Notes: generated by a model from the letters alone, not told the origin. A stretch of DNA of 64,000 nt from Nosema muscidifuracis (GCA_028335825.1 JAIOKI010000015.1:372001-436000), one strand, 5' to 3'; counted from the first letter of the stretch, positions 19,396-29,520 are shown. Numbers and translations are program-made.

Positions 19396-20405
19396 TTATG
19401 CAAAATAAAAAATATATAATTTTAATTTGAATAGTTTCCATCCTTAAAATAAAAAAAAAAAAACAATTAGTGATTAAAAAATAAAATGATATATAAAAAT
19501 CAAGAATAATTTATGATAATTTAGAAATTAAAAAAAAAATAAATAAAATTTTAAATTGATCAAATTTTAAATATTTTTTTTAAACAGATAAAAAACAAAA
19601 ATTAATAATTAAACTTTTTTAATTAAATTATAAAACGAAATTTCAATTTTTCCAATTTAATAATTTTGTCATGTAATTATTGATCAGATATGTCATTTTA
19701 AGAATATAAAAAAAAATAAAATAATTGTTTTTAGAGAATGTTTTTTTTTGATTTTTATGACAGTTAAATTTATTAAAAATAACACAATAAAAAATGAATG
19801 ATGTTTAATGTTAAATTAGATAGAGAAATAATTATTAAGAAGAGGAATGTTATTAAATAAAATCTTCTAATATAAAATTTACTTATTCTTACAATGTCTT
19901 TAAATGGAAGATAAGAAGAATATCATTAAATTCCAAAATAAGCAAAATGTCTTTAAATTCTAAAATAAGAAGAATGTCTTTGAATGTTAAATTTACAAAT
20001 TATATTGAATTACAAATTAAGAAGAATATCTTTAAATAGAAGATAAGAAGAATATCTTAAAATGGAAGATAAGAAGAATATCATTAAATGTTAAATTTAC
20101 GAATTATATTGAATTACAAAATAAGAAGGAGATTATTTAATTTTAAACTTTAATAAATTAATTTGAAGAATTTATTTCATAATACTTTAAAATAAAAGTC
20201 TAACTGTTAAATTTTAATCTTAATGTAAATTTTACAAATAAAGATTTAAAAATCAGCATTTTTTTAATGTATCATAAATTTTCTACTTGTTTTTTAAGCT
20301 AAAGAAAGATCGTATAAAAGAATATAAAATTTCATAATTAATATAGAAAAGCAAACAAGTCAGAGAAATTACAATTAAAACTTAGTCCACTAATATATTT
20401 ATTTC
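19396..20405. other. Intergenic with dispersed AAGAAGAATATC repeats
   Basis: About 1.0 kb. Between about 19880 and 20140 the words AATAAGAAGAATATC and TTAAATGGAAGATAAGAAG recur about ten times in varying order, and a TTACGAATTATATTGAATTACAAA block occurs twice. No gene, tRNA or rRNA seen. Confidence 0.6.
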
Positions 20406-21446
20406 TCAGTTTCCCCACGTACCTTCAATTCCAGAATAGATATCAACTCCTTGATTATCTTGATTGTCCTTATTATCATTATTAATATTATCTTGATTAA
20501 TATTAATATCATTATTAAATTCATCATTAGTTCTTTCTGATTGTTGGTTAGTATTAGATCCAGAAAAATTACCACTAACTCTAAATTCTCTTACTAAAAG
20601 TTTAGCTCCATTTAATTCTAAACCATTTAACTTTTCAACAGCTTCATCTCTAGATGTAGTATTTTTCAATTCAACTATAGCAGAATCTCCTTTAAGAGTT
20701 AATCTAGAAAAAACAATTTCAAATCCATTGCTCTTTACAAAATCATCAATATCTCCTATAGAAATATTTTGAGGAATATCTTGTATGACTATTTTATTAA
20801 CATCATTTGGATGTTCCCTTTTTGGTCTTTTTCTTTCATACTGATCTTGTTGTCTAAATTTCTCAGATCCATGGAACTCACATCTTGAACAATAAGGACA
20901 ATCTTCTCTTTCATCTCTTCCACTAGATCTTCTATAATCATCTCCTCTTCTTGGTTCATCTCTATAAACAGATGAATAATTATAACTTCTATCTGAATGA
21001 CGAGGAGGATAAGCATCATATTTAGGTTGAGGAGGATAATCATCATATCTTGATCTTGAATATCCATCTTCATACCTTGGAACAGGATTATAATGTTTAT
21101 CTTCATACCTTGGAACAGAATTATAATGCTTATCTTCATATCTTGATGGTCTTTGAGAATAATATGAATCTCTTCTTCCTTCATCATAATCTGATCTTGG
21201 AGGTCTATCATTATATTCAATTCGACTTTTTGGTTTACTATTTGACATTTCTACTATAACAAATTTCCCGTTAATTTCTTGTTCCCTTTTTTCTAATACT
21301 TTATATCCGTCATCTTCATTTACATAATCTATAAAAGCAAATTGTCCTTTAAAATTGTAGTTACTAACTTCACCAAATGTTTTAAAATGGTTGTAAATAC
21401 TATCGGGATCAAGATCAGCTGGTATTTTCCCAATAAAAATTTTCAT
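20406..21446 (-). CDS. Two-RRM protein with Arg/Tyr/Asp-rich linker (SR-like)
   Basis: A 346-residue RNA-binding protein. RRM1 starts at residue 1 (MKIFIGKIPADLD; RNP1-like QFAFIDYV, about 35-42). A low-complexity linker (about 75-210) rich in Arg, Tyr, Asp, Ser and Pro contains three near-repeats of YEDKHYN.VPR. A CPYCSRCEFHG cluster follows, then a second, more diverged RRM near 220-290 (KIVIQDIPQNISIGDIDDF), and an Asn/Asp-rich tail. The layout resembles metazoan SR proteins and fungal Npl3, which act in splicing and mRNA export; the exact orthologue is unclear. CCCC (21451-21454) four bases before the ATG at 21446 rejects a start 114 bases upstream. Confidence 0.8.
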   Translation of the reverse strand: MKIFIGKIPADLDPDSIYNHFKTFGEVSNYNFKGQFAFIDYVNEDDGYKVLEKREQEINGKFVIVEMSNSKPKSRIEYNDRPPRSDYDEGRRDSYYSQRPSRYEDKHYNSVPRYEDKHYNPVPRYEDGYSRSRYDDYPPQPKYDAYPPRHSDRSYNYSSVYRDEPRRGDDYRRSSGRDEREDCPYCSRCEFHGSEKFRQQDQYERKRPKREHPNDVNKIVIQDIPQNISIGDIDDFVKSNGFEIVFSRLTLKGDSAIVELKNTTSRDEAVEKLNGLELNGAKLLVREFRVSGNFSGSNTNQQSERTNDEFNNDININQDNINNDNKDNQDNQGVDIYSGIEGTWGN

Positions 21447-21993
21447 TTGAGGGGTGTTTATTTTCAAACAAAAATATTTGAACTCAAAAAATTTTAAATT
21501 GTTAAAAGAGGATTTTATCAATAAAAAAACATAAATTATATAAGAAAGGTTAAGAAACATAAATTATATTAGAAAGGTTAAAAAAGTTAATTTAATAATG
21601 TGAAAATATAATAGAAATTTTCATAAATTAATTTATAATTATTAATATAATATCAAATTTTATAAGAAAGTTCATAGATTAATTTAATAATTTATAAATA
21701 TAATAGGGAAATTCATAAATTAATTTATAATTATTAATATAATAAGAAATTTTATAAGTAAATATAATAAGAAATTTTATAATATGTAAATATAATAGAA
21801 AATGTAATAAGAAATTTTATAAGTAAATATAATAAGAATCTTATAATATAATAAGAATAATTTAAATATAATAAAAGCTAAGTATATTTATAGCAATCAT
21901 TTAAACTTTCTTAAATTTCTAATAAGTTCTTTGTATTGTAAAACCGTTTCAATTTTTTTTCTATTTTGATTTGTAAAAATAATACCCTTTAAA
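21447..21993. other. Divergent spacer with short A/T repeats
   Basis: 547 bases between the RRM gene and PHS1. Words such as AATATAATAAGAAATTTTATAA and TAATTTATAATTATTAATATAAT recur many times (about 21590-21870). CCCC and CCC motifs of the two genes lie at the ends. No gene seen. Confidence 0.6.
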
Positions 21994-22539
21994 ATGGAGT
22001 ACATTAAAATTTACAATTTTTCTGGTGCTTTATTAGCTTTCATTACTAGTTACATGTACTACAATACAAAGATTAAGATATATTTATTGATAACAGCTAT
22101 TTCTCAATCATTCTTCCTTATAGAAATACTAAATATAAAACTTAATAAAAGTAATGCAAGATACAGACCTACAGTTATACAATTATCTTTTAGATTGTTT
22201 ATTATATGGATAGTATATTTTTATTATGAATGTACTACTAAATATTTTTGTATAGTTACTGGGTCTTGGTACTTTACAGATTGTATTAGATATTTGTATT
22301 ATATTTATAGAACAAAATATGTTAAAATATTAAGATATAATTTATTTATTATACTTTATCCAGTAAGTATTACAATAGAAATTAAGTCTATATTTTCTTT
22401 AATTAAGAAACAGACAGGAATTATCAAATATGTTTTTTTATCTATTTTATTTCTTTATATACCTAGTATGATATTTTTAATAAAGCATATGTTTAAGCAG
22501 AGAAAGTGGGCTAATAAAAAAAAGATTAAAACCTTGTAA
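21994..22539 (+). CDS. PHS1: 3-hydroxyacyl-CoA dehydratase PHS1
   Basis: An ER membrane enzyme of the PTPLA/HACD family, the third step of very-long-chain fatty acid elongation. The 181-residue polytopic protein has the family stretches FFLIEILN (about 40-47), QLSFRLFIIW (about 63-72), SWYFTDCIRYLYY (about 91-103) and LRYNLFIILYPVSITIE (113-129). The catalytic pair Tyr122 and Glu129 is present with the seven-residue spacing of yeast Tyr149/Glu156. Slightly shorter than the yeast protein (217). CCC (21985-21987) lies six bases upstream of the ATG. Confidence 0.92.
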   Translation: MEYIKIYNFSGALLAFITSYMYYNTKIKIYLLITAISQSFFLIEILNIKLNKSNARYRPTVIQLSFRLFIIWIVYFYYECTTKYFCIVTGSWYFTDCIRYLYYIYRTKYVKILRYNLFIILYPVSITIEIKSIFSLIKKQTGIIKYVFLSILFLYIPSMIFLIKHMFKQRKWANKKKIKTL

Positions 22540-22552
22540 ATGGTAATATAAA

Positions 22553-22747
22553 AAAATAAATAAACAAGTTTTTATGTATTAGTCTAATAGTAAAATAAAT
22601 AAACAAGTTTTTATGTATTAGTCTAATAATAAAATAAATAGACAAGCTTTTATGTATTAGTCCAATTTTAAAATAAATAGACAAGCTTTTATGTATTAGT
22701 CCAATTTTAAAATAAATAGACAAGTTTTTATGTATTAATCTAATAAA
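22553..22747. repeat. 39-bp minisatellite, five copies
   Basis: Five tandem copies of a 39-bp unit (core ACAAGTTTTTATGTATTAG) fill the spacer between the convergent PHS1 and the 104-aa gene. Because 39 is a multiple of three, a repetitive open frame on the minus strand exists; it is a by-product and not a gene. Confidence 0.95.
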
Positions 22748-22757
22748 AAAAGACAAA

Positions 22758-23072
22758 TTAATTTTTTAACTTATTTAAAAGACTATCTATTAACTTTATA
22801 TTAGTACAATATTCACTTTTATGTACAATTTTATAATCATCTTTATATAAAATAGGAAATTCCATATCTTTAATAATTTGTATTACAGATCCCGATCCAA
22901 TTTCTATATCATCTAAAAAGTATACAACATATTTTTTATTATTAAATTCTAATACTGATTTATTTACTTCAAATATTTTAGATTTATATTTAATTGTAGA
23001 ATTCTTTTGGTTCAATAAAGATTCAGAAATATTTAACATGTCTATAATTTTATATTCTCCTTTTTTTAGCAT
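22758..23072 (-). CDS. Hypothetical protein, 104 aa
   Basis: Not recognised. It is a small soluble protein with alternating beta-like strands in the middle (about 27-80, including KYVVYFLDDIEIGSGSVIQII) and a C-terminal helix. The size and strand pattern could suit a small OB-fold subunit, but no motif confirms this. CCC (23076-23078) three bases before the ATG supports a real gene. Confidence 0.55.
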   Translation of the reverse strand: MLKKGEYKIIDMLNISESLLNQKNSTIKYKSKIFEVNKSVLEFNNKKYVVYFLDDIEIGSGSVIQIIKDMEFPILYKDDYKIVHKSEYCTNIKLIDSLLNKLKN

Positions 23073-23081
23073 AAAGGGATA

Positions 23082-23402
23082 AAAAAGAAAGGAAAATATT
23101 TTAACTTATCAAACATTTTATAATGTCTATTATTTTTTGAAGATCAGTGAAATTTAAACATTTTATAATGTTTATTATAAAAAAGAAAAGGAAGATATTT
23201 TAACTTATCAAACATTTTATTATGTCTATTATTTTTTGAAGATCAGTGAAATTCAAACACTTTATAATATCTATTATAAAAAATGAAAAGGATAATATTT
23301 TAACTGAACAAACAATTTATAATATATTATAAAAAAGGATAATATTGTAACTGAACAAACACTATAAAATATATTATAAAAAAAGGATAATATTTTAATT
23401 AT
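23082..23402. repeat. Nested duplications upstream of the 104-aa gene
   Basis: Two copies of a block of about 98-100 bp (core AACTTATCAAACATTTTAT ... TTTTTTGAAGATCAGTGAAAT) are followed by two shorter, truncated copies starting AAAGGATAATATT. The array fills the whole spacer up to the 3' end of ALE1. Confidence 0.85.
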
Positions 23403-23404
23403 AC

Positions 23405-24565
23405 TCATTTAATTGAAATACTGTGAAGATAATATAAAATAAATCCTAGAGTACAGTATAGATGTCCATAGAAGTAAACACTTTTCCATACTGTCATCAA
23501 ATTAGGAACATCAAGAAGAAAGAATGGAATACAAAAATACATCACAAAAAATATCATTTGAATTCTTGAAAGTATTGGAAAAGTAAATGGTATATAATTC
23601 AATATTAAAGTATTTATACCTTTTATAACAGGTATAGCAAAACAGAAAGATAAAAACATAATAAGATATCCTGGTTTGATACCATGCCATAATGCTGATA
23701 CAGTAAATGTAACAAAAGAAGCCCAGAAAATACTTTTATCTTTCAATTTATCAAAATAACATTCTTTAAGCCATCTGTTTGTTTTAATATTCCATCCTTG
23801 TGATAAATCTTTAATAGATCTTGCTGTTTCTACTTCGAAAAATTTAATATTCAACATATCATTAAATCCTTGTAAAAGATAACATCCATTAGAATAATGC
23901 CATACAAAGTAAAATTTACATCTTTGTCCTAAATTAAAGAAATACATATTTAACAATTTATGACCTAAATTAATATTAGGATCATAAAGAATATCCATAG
24001 GATAATATCCTTGGAAAAATTTAACTAAAACAAGAAAAATAAAAGATACACCTAAAGTGGGTAAAGGACTAGAAATTTCTGTAGGATAAGGAGTTTCTAC
24101 AAATTCAAGGAAGGTACATGTAGGACCAAGTATTAATCCAGGCATAAATAGAAGATATCCAATAACATCAGAAATTTTATGTTTTTTTCTATCAAATTCT
24201 TTTCCAAGATATGACATCTTTATAGTTGTAAGCATAAGAACTCCTGAGACATCACAAGTACCAACAATCTTTGGTTCGAAATCTTTACCTTTCAATTTAA
24301 AAATATATAAAATAAGGAAATTTACTACAGTAAGAGGATATTCTTTTAAATGAAATATAAATAACAAACTTAAGTTGATAATTAAAGTTGTACATACATA
24401 AGCCATTTGTAAATAATCAAAGGTGATGTATAATATTATAAAAGAACAAAGAGTATGTAAATATCCTGTACGCTTTTTAAGAGTTGCACTAAATATCAAT
24501 GTAAGAATTATAGCTATAACAAAACGTATTTCTGAAGGTGTCATGTAATTCAAGAGATTTATCAT
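23405..24565 (-). CDS. ALE1: MBOAT lysophospholipid acyltransferase
   Basis: A polytopic ER enzyme reacylating lysophospholipids (Ale1/LPCAT-type MBOAT family), 386 residues with about ten hydrophobic segments. The two family signatures are present: WNIKTNRWLKECYF (the WN-x-x-T-NRWL motif, about 258-271) and SALWHGIKPGY with the catalytic His (about 291-301). DVSGVLMLTTIKMSYLG and FMPGLILGPTCTFLEF also match the yeast Ale1 pattern (TGPQM..TMKL and YP.F.TGP). It is shorter than yeast Ale1 (619). No CCC precedes the ATG. With CDS1 and PHS1 it gives three ER lipid enzymes within 17 kb, although they do not form an operon. Confidence 0.88.
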   Translation of the reverse strand: MINLLNYMTPSEIRFVIAIILTLIFSATLKKRTGYLHTLCSFIILYITFDYLQMAYVCTTLIINLSLLFIFHLKEYPLTVVNFLILYIFKLKGKDFEPKIVGTCDVSGVLMLTTIKMSYLGKEFDRKKHKISDVIGYLLFMPGLILGPTCTFLEFVETPYPTEISSPLPTLGVSFIFLVLVKFFQGYYPMDILYDPNINLGHKLLNMYFFNLGQRCKFYFVWHYSNGCYLLQGFNDMLNIKFFEVETARSIKDLSQGWNIKTNRWLKECYFDKLKDKSIFWASFVTFTVSALWHGIKPGYLIMFLSFCFAIPVIKGINTLILNYIPFTFPILSRIQMIFFVMYFCIPFFLLDVPNLMTVWKSVYFYGHLYCTLGFILYYLHSISIK

Positions 24566-24813
24566 TTATTTATTTATTTGTTTATTATTTTTAGATTTTA
24601 TTTATTCATAAAACAAATGAAAACATCAAAATTAAATAATTATGAATAAGTCTTTGATATAATTTAAATAATATGATGTAATATTAAGTTTTTGATATAA
24701 TAAAATTAATATAAATAATGAATAAGCCTTTGATATAATATAAAGTAATAATAAGAATAATATTAAATTATGAATATTAAAAGAATTTTATTCACTCTTT
24801 TTTTAACCCATTT

Positions 24814-26271
24814 ATGCATAATTCAAACCCTGAAGAAAAAAAAACTTTAGATAAAAAATTTGATGTACTTAATGTAATTAATAAAACTTATGCTGATAGT
24901 TCAGAATACGATTTAAATGATACATTAATATATCTTAGTAAAAGTATATCACAAACTAAATTAAAAAATAAAGATTTAGTAAAATCAAATTTTAGTAAAT
25001 TTGTAGAATGTCGAATAGTTTTAGAAGAAATATTAGAAGATATTAAAAACAAAGGATTAGATAAAGATTTTTCATCTGATATTTTTCTTAATATTAAATA
25101 TGTAAAATCAAAATTTAAAAAAGTAAATAAAGAAGATGATGTTAATCGAGAAAGAAAAATAATTATAATGAACAAATATAAAACACTTTTTAATATTAAA
25201 GCTCTTTTACAGAGTAATATAAAAAATTCAGAAAGATTTGTTGATATTTATAAAATAGGTAAATTACAATACGAAGAAGTAAAAAATTCAAAATTTATTC
25301 AAAATATTTGGGATTCAATTAAAGATATTAGAAATCTTTTTTTAGAAAAGTTATATAACCAAATAATTAATGAAAATAAGAATTATATGGAAATTCTTTA
25401 CGTTTTTGATTTATATTTCCAAATTGATGAGAATAAAACAGATAGAAAAATTATGAATACATTATTAGTAAATTTTAAAGAAAAATGTTTGGATATTCCT
25501 TTTCAAAATAAAGGAATATTTTTAAAAGAAATTAATTATTTCTTTTTAAAAACAATAATACATTTGGATAAAGAATTACAAAAAGAAGCAGTAATTTATC
25601 TTTTTAAAAAAGTTAGAATTATTTTTAGTAATTCAAATTATGAATTTATTAAGATATGGTTAATCAAATACAAGACTTTATTATTATGTGATATAGATTT
25701 AGAAGTAAGAAGTGTTTATAATTCAAATTTAAAATCTATAAAAAAAGATGTAATTAATAATTTACTTGATAAAGATAATCTTTACGAAAACTATAAAAAA
25801 TTAGAAAAATTATTAGAGAATGACGAGATTTATTTATTAAACCAAAAACTTTTACAAGTTATTGAAACTGAATCAAAGAATATAAATTTAGATAATAGCG
25901 AACAAATTAAAAAATATTTTAATGAGTTAGACAAATTTGATGAATATTTGAAAGATGATCGAGATGATTTTTATGATTTAAAAAGAAGAATATTAAATAC
26001 TGAACTAAAAAAACAAATAAAAAAATTATCTACATTTTTAATTAAGAATAATAATAAACAGAAGAAACTTATGGAGATTCTTAGAGTAGTGGATAAATTA
26101 CCAAATTTTTATGAAATTATTGTTAAAGGAATTCTTCCTATAATAGAAAATAATAAATGTTTATTGTATTATGTAGCACATATTTTAAAAATTGAATCTC
26201 CTAATTTAAATATTCAACAAGAGAGTGAAGTTGATTCTATGAAAAAACAATTTGGATTTTTAATTAAATAA
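24814..26271 (+). CDS. SEC5: Probable exocyst subunit SEC5
   Basis: A 485-residue helical protein. Residues about 33-75 (YDLNDTLIYLSKSI ... DLVKSNFSKFVECRIVLEEI) fit the Sec5/EXOC2 N-terminal helical bundle, in which a leucine-rich helix is followed by LV--NF-RFV--K-TI. The next segment (KYKTLFNIKALLQSNI, then ERFVDIYKIGKLQYEEVKNSKF) also follows the Sec5 order. The exocyst tethers secretory vesicles to the plasma membrane. The rest is unrecognised and rich in Lys/Asn/Ile. About half the length of animal Sec5. CCC (24807-24809) lies four bases before the ATG. Another exocyst/CATCHR-type subunit is the main alternative. Confidence 0.55.
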   Translation: MHNSNPEEKKTLDKKFDVLNVINKTYADSSEYDLNDTLIYLSKSISQTKLKNKDLVKSNFSKFVECRIVLEEILEDIKNKGLDKDFSSDIFLNIKYVKSKFKKVNKEDDVNRERKIIIMNKYKTLFNIKALLQSNIKNSERFVDIYKIGKLQYEEVKNSKFIQNIWDSIKDIRNLFLEKLYNQIINENKNYMEILYVFDLYFQIDENKTDRKIMNTLLVNFKEKCLDIPFQNKGIFLKEINYFFLKTIIHLDKELQKEAVIYLFKKVRIIFSNSNYEFIKIWLIKYKTLLLCDIDLEVRSVYNSNLKSIKKDVINNLLDKDNLYENYKKLEKLLENDEIYLLNQKLLQVIETESKNINLDNSEQIKKYFNELDKFDEYLKDDRDDFYDLKRRILNTELKKQIKKLSTFLIKNNNKQKKLMEILRVVDKLPNFYEIIVKGILPIIENNKCLLYYVAHILKIESPNLNIQQESEVDSMKKQFGFLIK

Positions 26272-26641
26272 TATATTTAATTAAATATATTATTTAATTA
26301 ATAGGTTATGATTTTATAAGACTTTTTTTATAATATAGTTTAGTAAATTAATAGGTTATATTTTATAAAACTTTTTTATAATATAGTTTATTTATATATA
26401 GAATATTACTATTTAATAATATATTAAAAGACTAATATTTATAAATAGAAGATTAATCTTCAATAAGTATAATATATAAAAGACTAATATTTATAAATAG
26501 AAGATTAATATTTAATAAGTTATAATATAAAAAAATAATAGTCTTTGATATAAACTATGACCTATTAATTAAAGAATTTATAATATATTGAAAAACTCTT
26601 ATTTATAAATATTATTATATAAAAATTTCTATTTTAATAAG
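26272..26641. repeat. Convergent spacer with two duplications
   Basis: 370 bases. A 50-bp unit (starting AATTAATAGGTTAT) is duplicated at about 26296-26390 and a 52-bp unit (starting AAAAGACTAATATTTATAA) at about 26426-26529. No gene seen. Confidence 0.75.
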
Positions 26642-27031
26642 TCATATTTTTCCATCATAAACTTTTTTACAATTTTCATTTAGTTTTTCACTCTTTTCTT
26701 TGTATTTTTTACGTGGATTAGATCCTTTAATTTTTTTATGTTTCTTTTTTGATATATCACTTAATAATCTTTTACTAGTGTCAAAATCTTTAATATTTTT
26801 CAATTTTCCAATATCTTTTTCCATTTCAGTAAATTTTCGTAATAAATTAGTAATTCTAATAAGTTTTTTTAAAATATCTTCATTCTCATTATCTTTATAC
26901 AAAATTAAACACATTTGGTATATTTGTAGTAACTCTAATTTTACTTGTAAAAATTCTTCATCTTTTTGATCTTTTAAATTATTAATTTCTCGTTTTATTT
27001 CTTGATTATCTGTAATGTATAAATCTTTCAT
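26642..27031 (-). CDS. Sas10/Utp3/C1D-family protein (short)
   Basis: 129 residues. The middle (VKLELLQIYQMCLILYKD, about 30-47, then KKLIRITNLLRKFTEMEKDIGKL) resembles the Sas10/C1D helical domain with its LL-YC---YL pattern and a following R--LEK helix. The basic C-terminus (KKIKGSNPRKKYKEKSEK) resembles the NPR-K-R-KYEK tail of Sas10/Lcp5/neuroguidin. Such proteins act in the small-subunit processome or with the exosome. Which member this is (UTP3, LCP5 or C1D) cannot be decided. CCC (27037-27039) is five bases before the ATG. Divergent from the 64-aa gene, 92 bp away. Confidence 0.55.
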   Translation of the reverse strand: MKDLYITDNQEIKREINNLKDQKDEEFLQVKLELLQIYQMCLILYKDNENEDILKKLIRITNLLRKFTEMEKDIGKLKNIKDFDTSKRLLSDISKKKHKKIKGSNPRKKYKEKSEKLNENCKKVYDGKI

Positions 27032-27123
27032 AATATGGGTTAAAAAAAATATTCAGTTTACTAAGTCTTTTTTTAGAAAGATTTTTTGATAATTAAATTT
27101 CAAATATTTCTAATTAAGGGGTG

Positions 27124-27318
27124 ATGGCTAAGAAATATTTTTTGTTGGATACTGAAGATGATTTTGTATCTTTATATGAAGATAAGGTTTGTATAATTGA
27201 ATCTTCTACAAAGAAATATAAAATTAAACAAGTTCTTCATTCTAATACTTTTATATTGAATGATGGAGAAAGTAATGTAAAAATTGATGGATATTTAGAA
27301 TTAGAAGAAATTAATTAA
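27124..27318 (+). CDS. Hypothetical protein, 64 aa
   Basis: Not recognised. An acidic, beta-rich small protein (MAKKYFLLDTEDD ... KIDGYLELEEIN) with no membrane segment. The ATG at 27124 is preceded by GGGG (27118-27121) two bases upstream, one of the few G-run starts in the window. The frame also opens at a GTG three bases earlier; the ATG is preferred. Unrepetitive, balanced composition and position between two genes support it. Confidence 0.5.
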   Translation: MAKKYFLLDTEDDFVSLYEDKVCIIESSTKKYKIKQVLHSNTFILNDGESNVKIDGYLELEEIN

Positions 27319-27680
27319 AATCTTCTGAATGATCTTATAATTTATATTAAATTAAATTATCTAATATGATATTTTTTTAAAGATATCTCTATATGATTGA
27401 TAATAATAAAAGATATCGCTTTATGTTTGATATTTTTTTGAAGACGTTTCTTTATGTTTGATATTTAATAAATCATTTCCATAAAAAAACACCTTTCAAG
27501 AGATCATCTCCATAAGAAAATCATTCTCTATAAGAAATTATTCTTCAAATAAAATACACTCCTCTATAAGAAATTATTTTCTCTAAATAAAATACTCTCC
27601 TCTATGCTTGATTTTCTAAACAAAATATAATCAATGCATAAATTTATAAACATTTTAAAAAATAATTCTAAAACCCCAAC
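27319..27680. other. Intergenic with short repeats
   Basis: 362 bases before PTA1. Repeats include GATATTTTTTT-AAGA and TTTATGTTTGATATTT words (about 27368-27465) and a 36-bp unit starting CTCTATAAGAAATTATT (about 27526-27605). CCCC of PTA1 lies at 27674-27677. No gene seen. Confidence 0.6.
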
Positions 27681-29417
27681 ATGAATGAAATAAAAAATAA
27701 ATTATTAGGAACTCCTTTAGAAAGTAATCTTGCTTTATTATTCTTCTATTATCATCAGATGAACCCTATGGAAGTAATGTACTTTTGGAATAATATAATA
27801 AAACTCTTGAATGAAGATACTGTAGTTCTAGTATTAGGTTTTGTTCTGGATCTTCAAGACAGTTCTGTAGTCTTTCCAAGATATGCCCAAAAATCTTTAA
27901 ATTTTCATATTCATCAAGTTAACAAAAAGATTGCAAAATTACTTCCAAGACATTTTTCGTTTTATTTGAAAAATTTAAAATTATTTAAATTTGCTAAAGA
28001 ATCTAAAAATGTAGAAATTAAAGAAAAAGAATTTGATAGTCAAGCATATTTTTTAAATTATCTTTATGATCTACTAGTTAGAACTCCTACTGTAGAAATA
28101 ACAAATGCAATTGAAAATTATTATAATTTAGGTGTAGTTCAAAACATAGAAGTAGATTTAACAAAAAAATTATTAAACTCCATTCAAAAAATTGATACAA
28201 AATATAAAAATAAGTATATTAAATATATATGTAGTATTCTTAGTAACCCTAGTGATATAATAGAATATATTTATTATACATGTAATGAAAAAGATTCTGA
28301 GTTAATCTTTGAATACATCTATCTATATAATAAACAGCTTTACACAGACATATTAAATGTAATTTATGATAATAGGAAATATTATAGACTTGAAATTATT
28401 CAAACTTTGATAGATTTAGAGATTGAAAAATTTAATTTTAGGGATGATAATTTGGAGATAATAAAATATCTTCTTATAAATAAGCCAATATATTTAAATG
28501 AGATTTATGAAGTTTTAAATACAAAAATTAGTAAAAGAAATCTTGTAGGAATATTTATAGACAATTATGATATTCTTAAAGATTTTAAATTTAATTTTAA
28601 TTTTGATGAATTAATAACGATCACAAGTAAAAAACCACAAGTTATTTATAATTTATATGAAATTATACAAACTGATGATCAAAGACAAACTGTTTACAAT
28701 TTATTTAAAACTTTAGATGAAGATTTAATAGTAAAATTTCTTGAAAAAAATAACGATCTTGATTTAATTTCCTATATTTTAACAAATAGACAACTTAAAT
28801 TTAACCTTAAAGATTATATAGTAGAAAAACACAAGAATAATACCAGATTTGTATATAAATTATTTATTTATCTTGATAAATCAGAAGTACAGAGTCATAT
28901 TGATAATTTATTAGTAGACAAAAAATCTTTAGAATATTTTTTATTAGTACTTAAACCTACCGATATACTTGTACATGCTCATGAAATGATAGATATATTA
29001 AAAGGAATGCGAATTATTGATTTATGTATAGCTTCACCTGGATTTAATGAGAATGATTTTATATTTACATTGAATATTGTTGCAGATTCTATGCCTCAAT
29101 TAATTATTAGAACTTTAATACTTACTCTAAAAAAATATCCTCATCTTAAAAATTTTACAGTCAGTTATTTGTTTAAAATGATAAACAAAAATGCTTTAAA
29201 TAATCCGAAATTTAAGATTGGAATAATAAAATGTATGGAAATAATTGGATCAGCAGCTATTGATATTATAGCTAGTTTATCTGAGGAAAGAATGATTAAT
29301 ATATTAAAAAACAGTTCTGTTCTTAGAAAATTATCATGCGAAGCAGTATATAAACACGAAAATAGATTTAAGAAAGATCTCAATGTATTAAGAAATGTAA
29401 TAAGGAATAATTTTTAG
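27681..29417 (+). CDS. PTA1: Symplekin/PTA1, mRNA 3'-end processing scaffold
   Basis: 578 residues. The C-terminal third matches the symplekin C-terminal domain as I remember it: LVLKPTDILVHAHEMID, then IDLCIASPGFNENDF, then SMPQLIIRTLILTLKKYPHL (human LPMLLMRTVIQSLTMYPRL), NPKFKIGIIKCMEI (human YPKVWEGFIKC) and LSEERMINILKNSSVLR. The N-terminal part is helical repeat with SVVFPRYAQKSLNFHI. Symplekin/Pta1 holds the cleavage and polyadenylation factor together. About half the length of human symplekin. CCCC (27674-27677) lies three bases before the ATG. Its last codons and stop are copied again in the 3' spacer. Confidence 0.85.
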   Translation: MNEIKNKLLGTPLESNLALLFFYYHQMNPMEVMYFWNNIIKLLNEDTVVLVLGFVLDLQDSSVVFPRYAQKSLNFHIHQVNKKIAKLLPRHFSFYLKNLKLFKFAKESKNVEIKEKEFDSQAYFLNYLYDLLVRTPTVEITNAIENYYNLGVVQNIEVDLTKKLLNSIQKIDTKYKNKYIKYICSILSNPSDIIEYIYYTCNEKDSELIFEYIYLYNKQLYTDILNVIYDNRKYYRLEIIQTLIDLEIEKFNFRDDNLEIIKYLLINKPIYLNEIYEVLNTKISKRNLVGIFIDNYDILKDFKFNFNFDELITITSKKPQVIYNLYEIIQTDDQRQTVYNLFKTLDEDLIVKFLEKNNDLDLISYILTNRQLKFNLKDYIVEKHKNNTRFVYKLFIYLDKSEVQSHIDNLLVDKKSLEYFLLVLKPTDILVHAHEMIDILKGMRIIDLCIASPGFNENDFIFTLNIVADSMPQLIIRTLILTLKKYPHLKNFTVSYLFKMINKNALNNPKFKIGIIKCMEIIGSAAIDIIASLSEERMINILKNSSVLRKLSCEAVYKHENRFKKDLNVLRNVIRNNF

Positions 29418-29505
29418 ATCAATTAAAAGTAAGGCATTTTTAATTTATTTTTTATAGAATTATGATTAGGAATAATTTTTAGATCAATTAAAAGTAAGGC
29501 ATTTT
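29400..29505. repeat. Duplication of the PTA1 stop region
   Basis: About 38 bp including the final codons, the stop and the first 3' bases of PTA1 (AGGAATAATTTTTAGATC ... GGCATTTT) occur at about 29402-29439 and again at 29468-29505, nearly identical. Confidence 0.9.
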
Positions 29506-29520
29506 AATTTTTATAAAAAA

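Noticed and set aside
22526-22756. Open frame on the minus strand with repeated IHKNLFIYF-like peptides
   Set aside because: It is produced by the 39-bp minisatellite, whose period is a multiple of three, and has no start motif.
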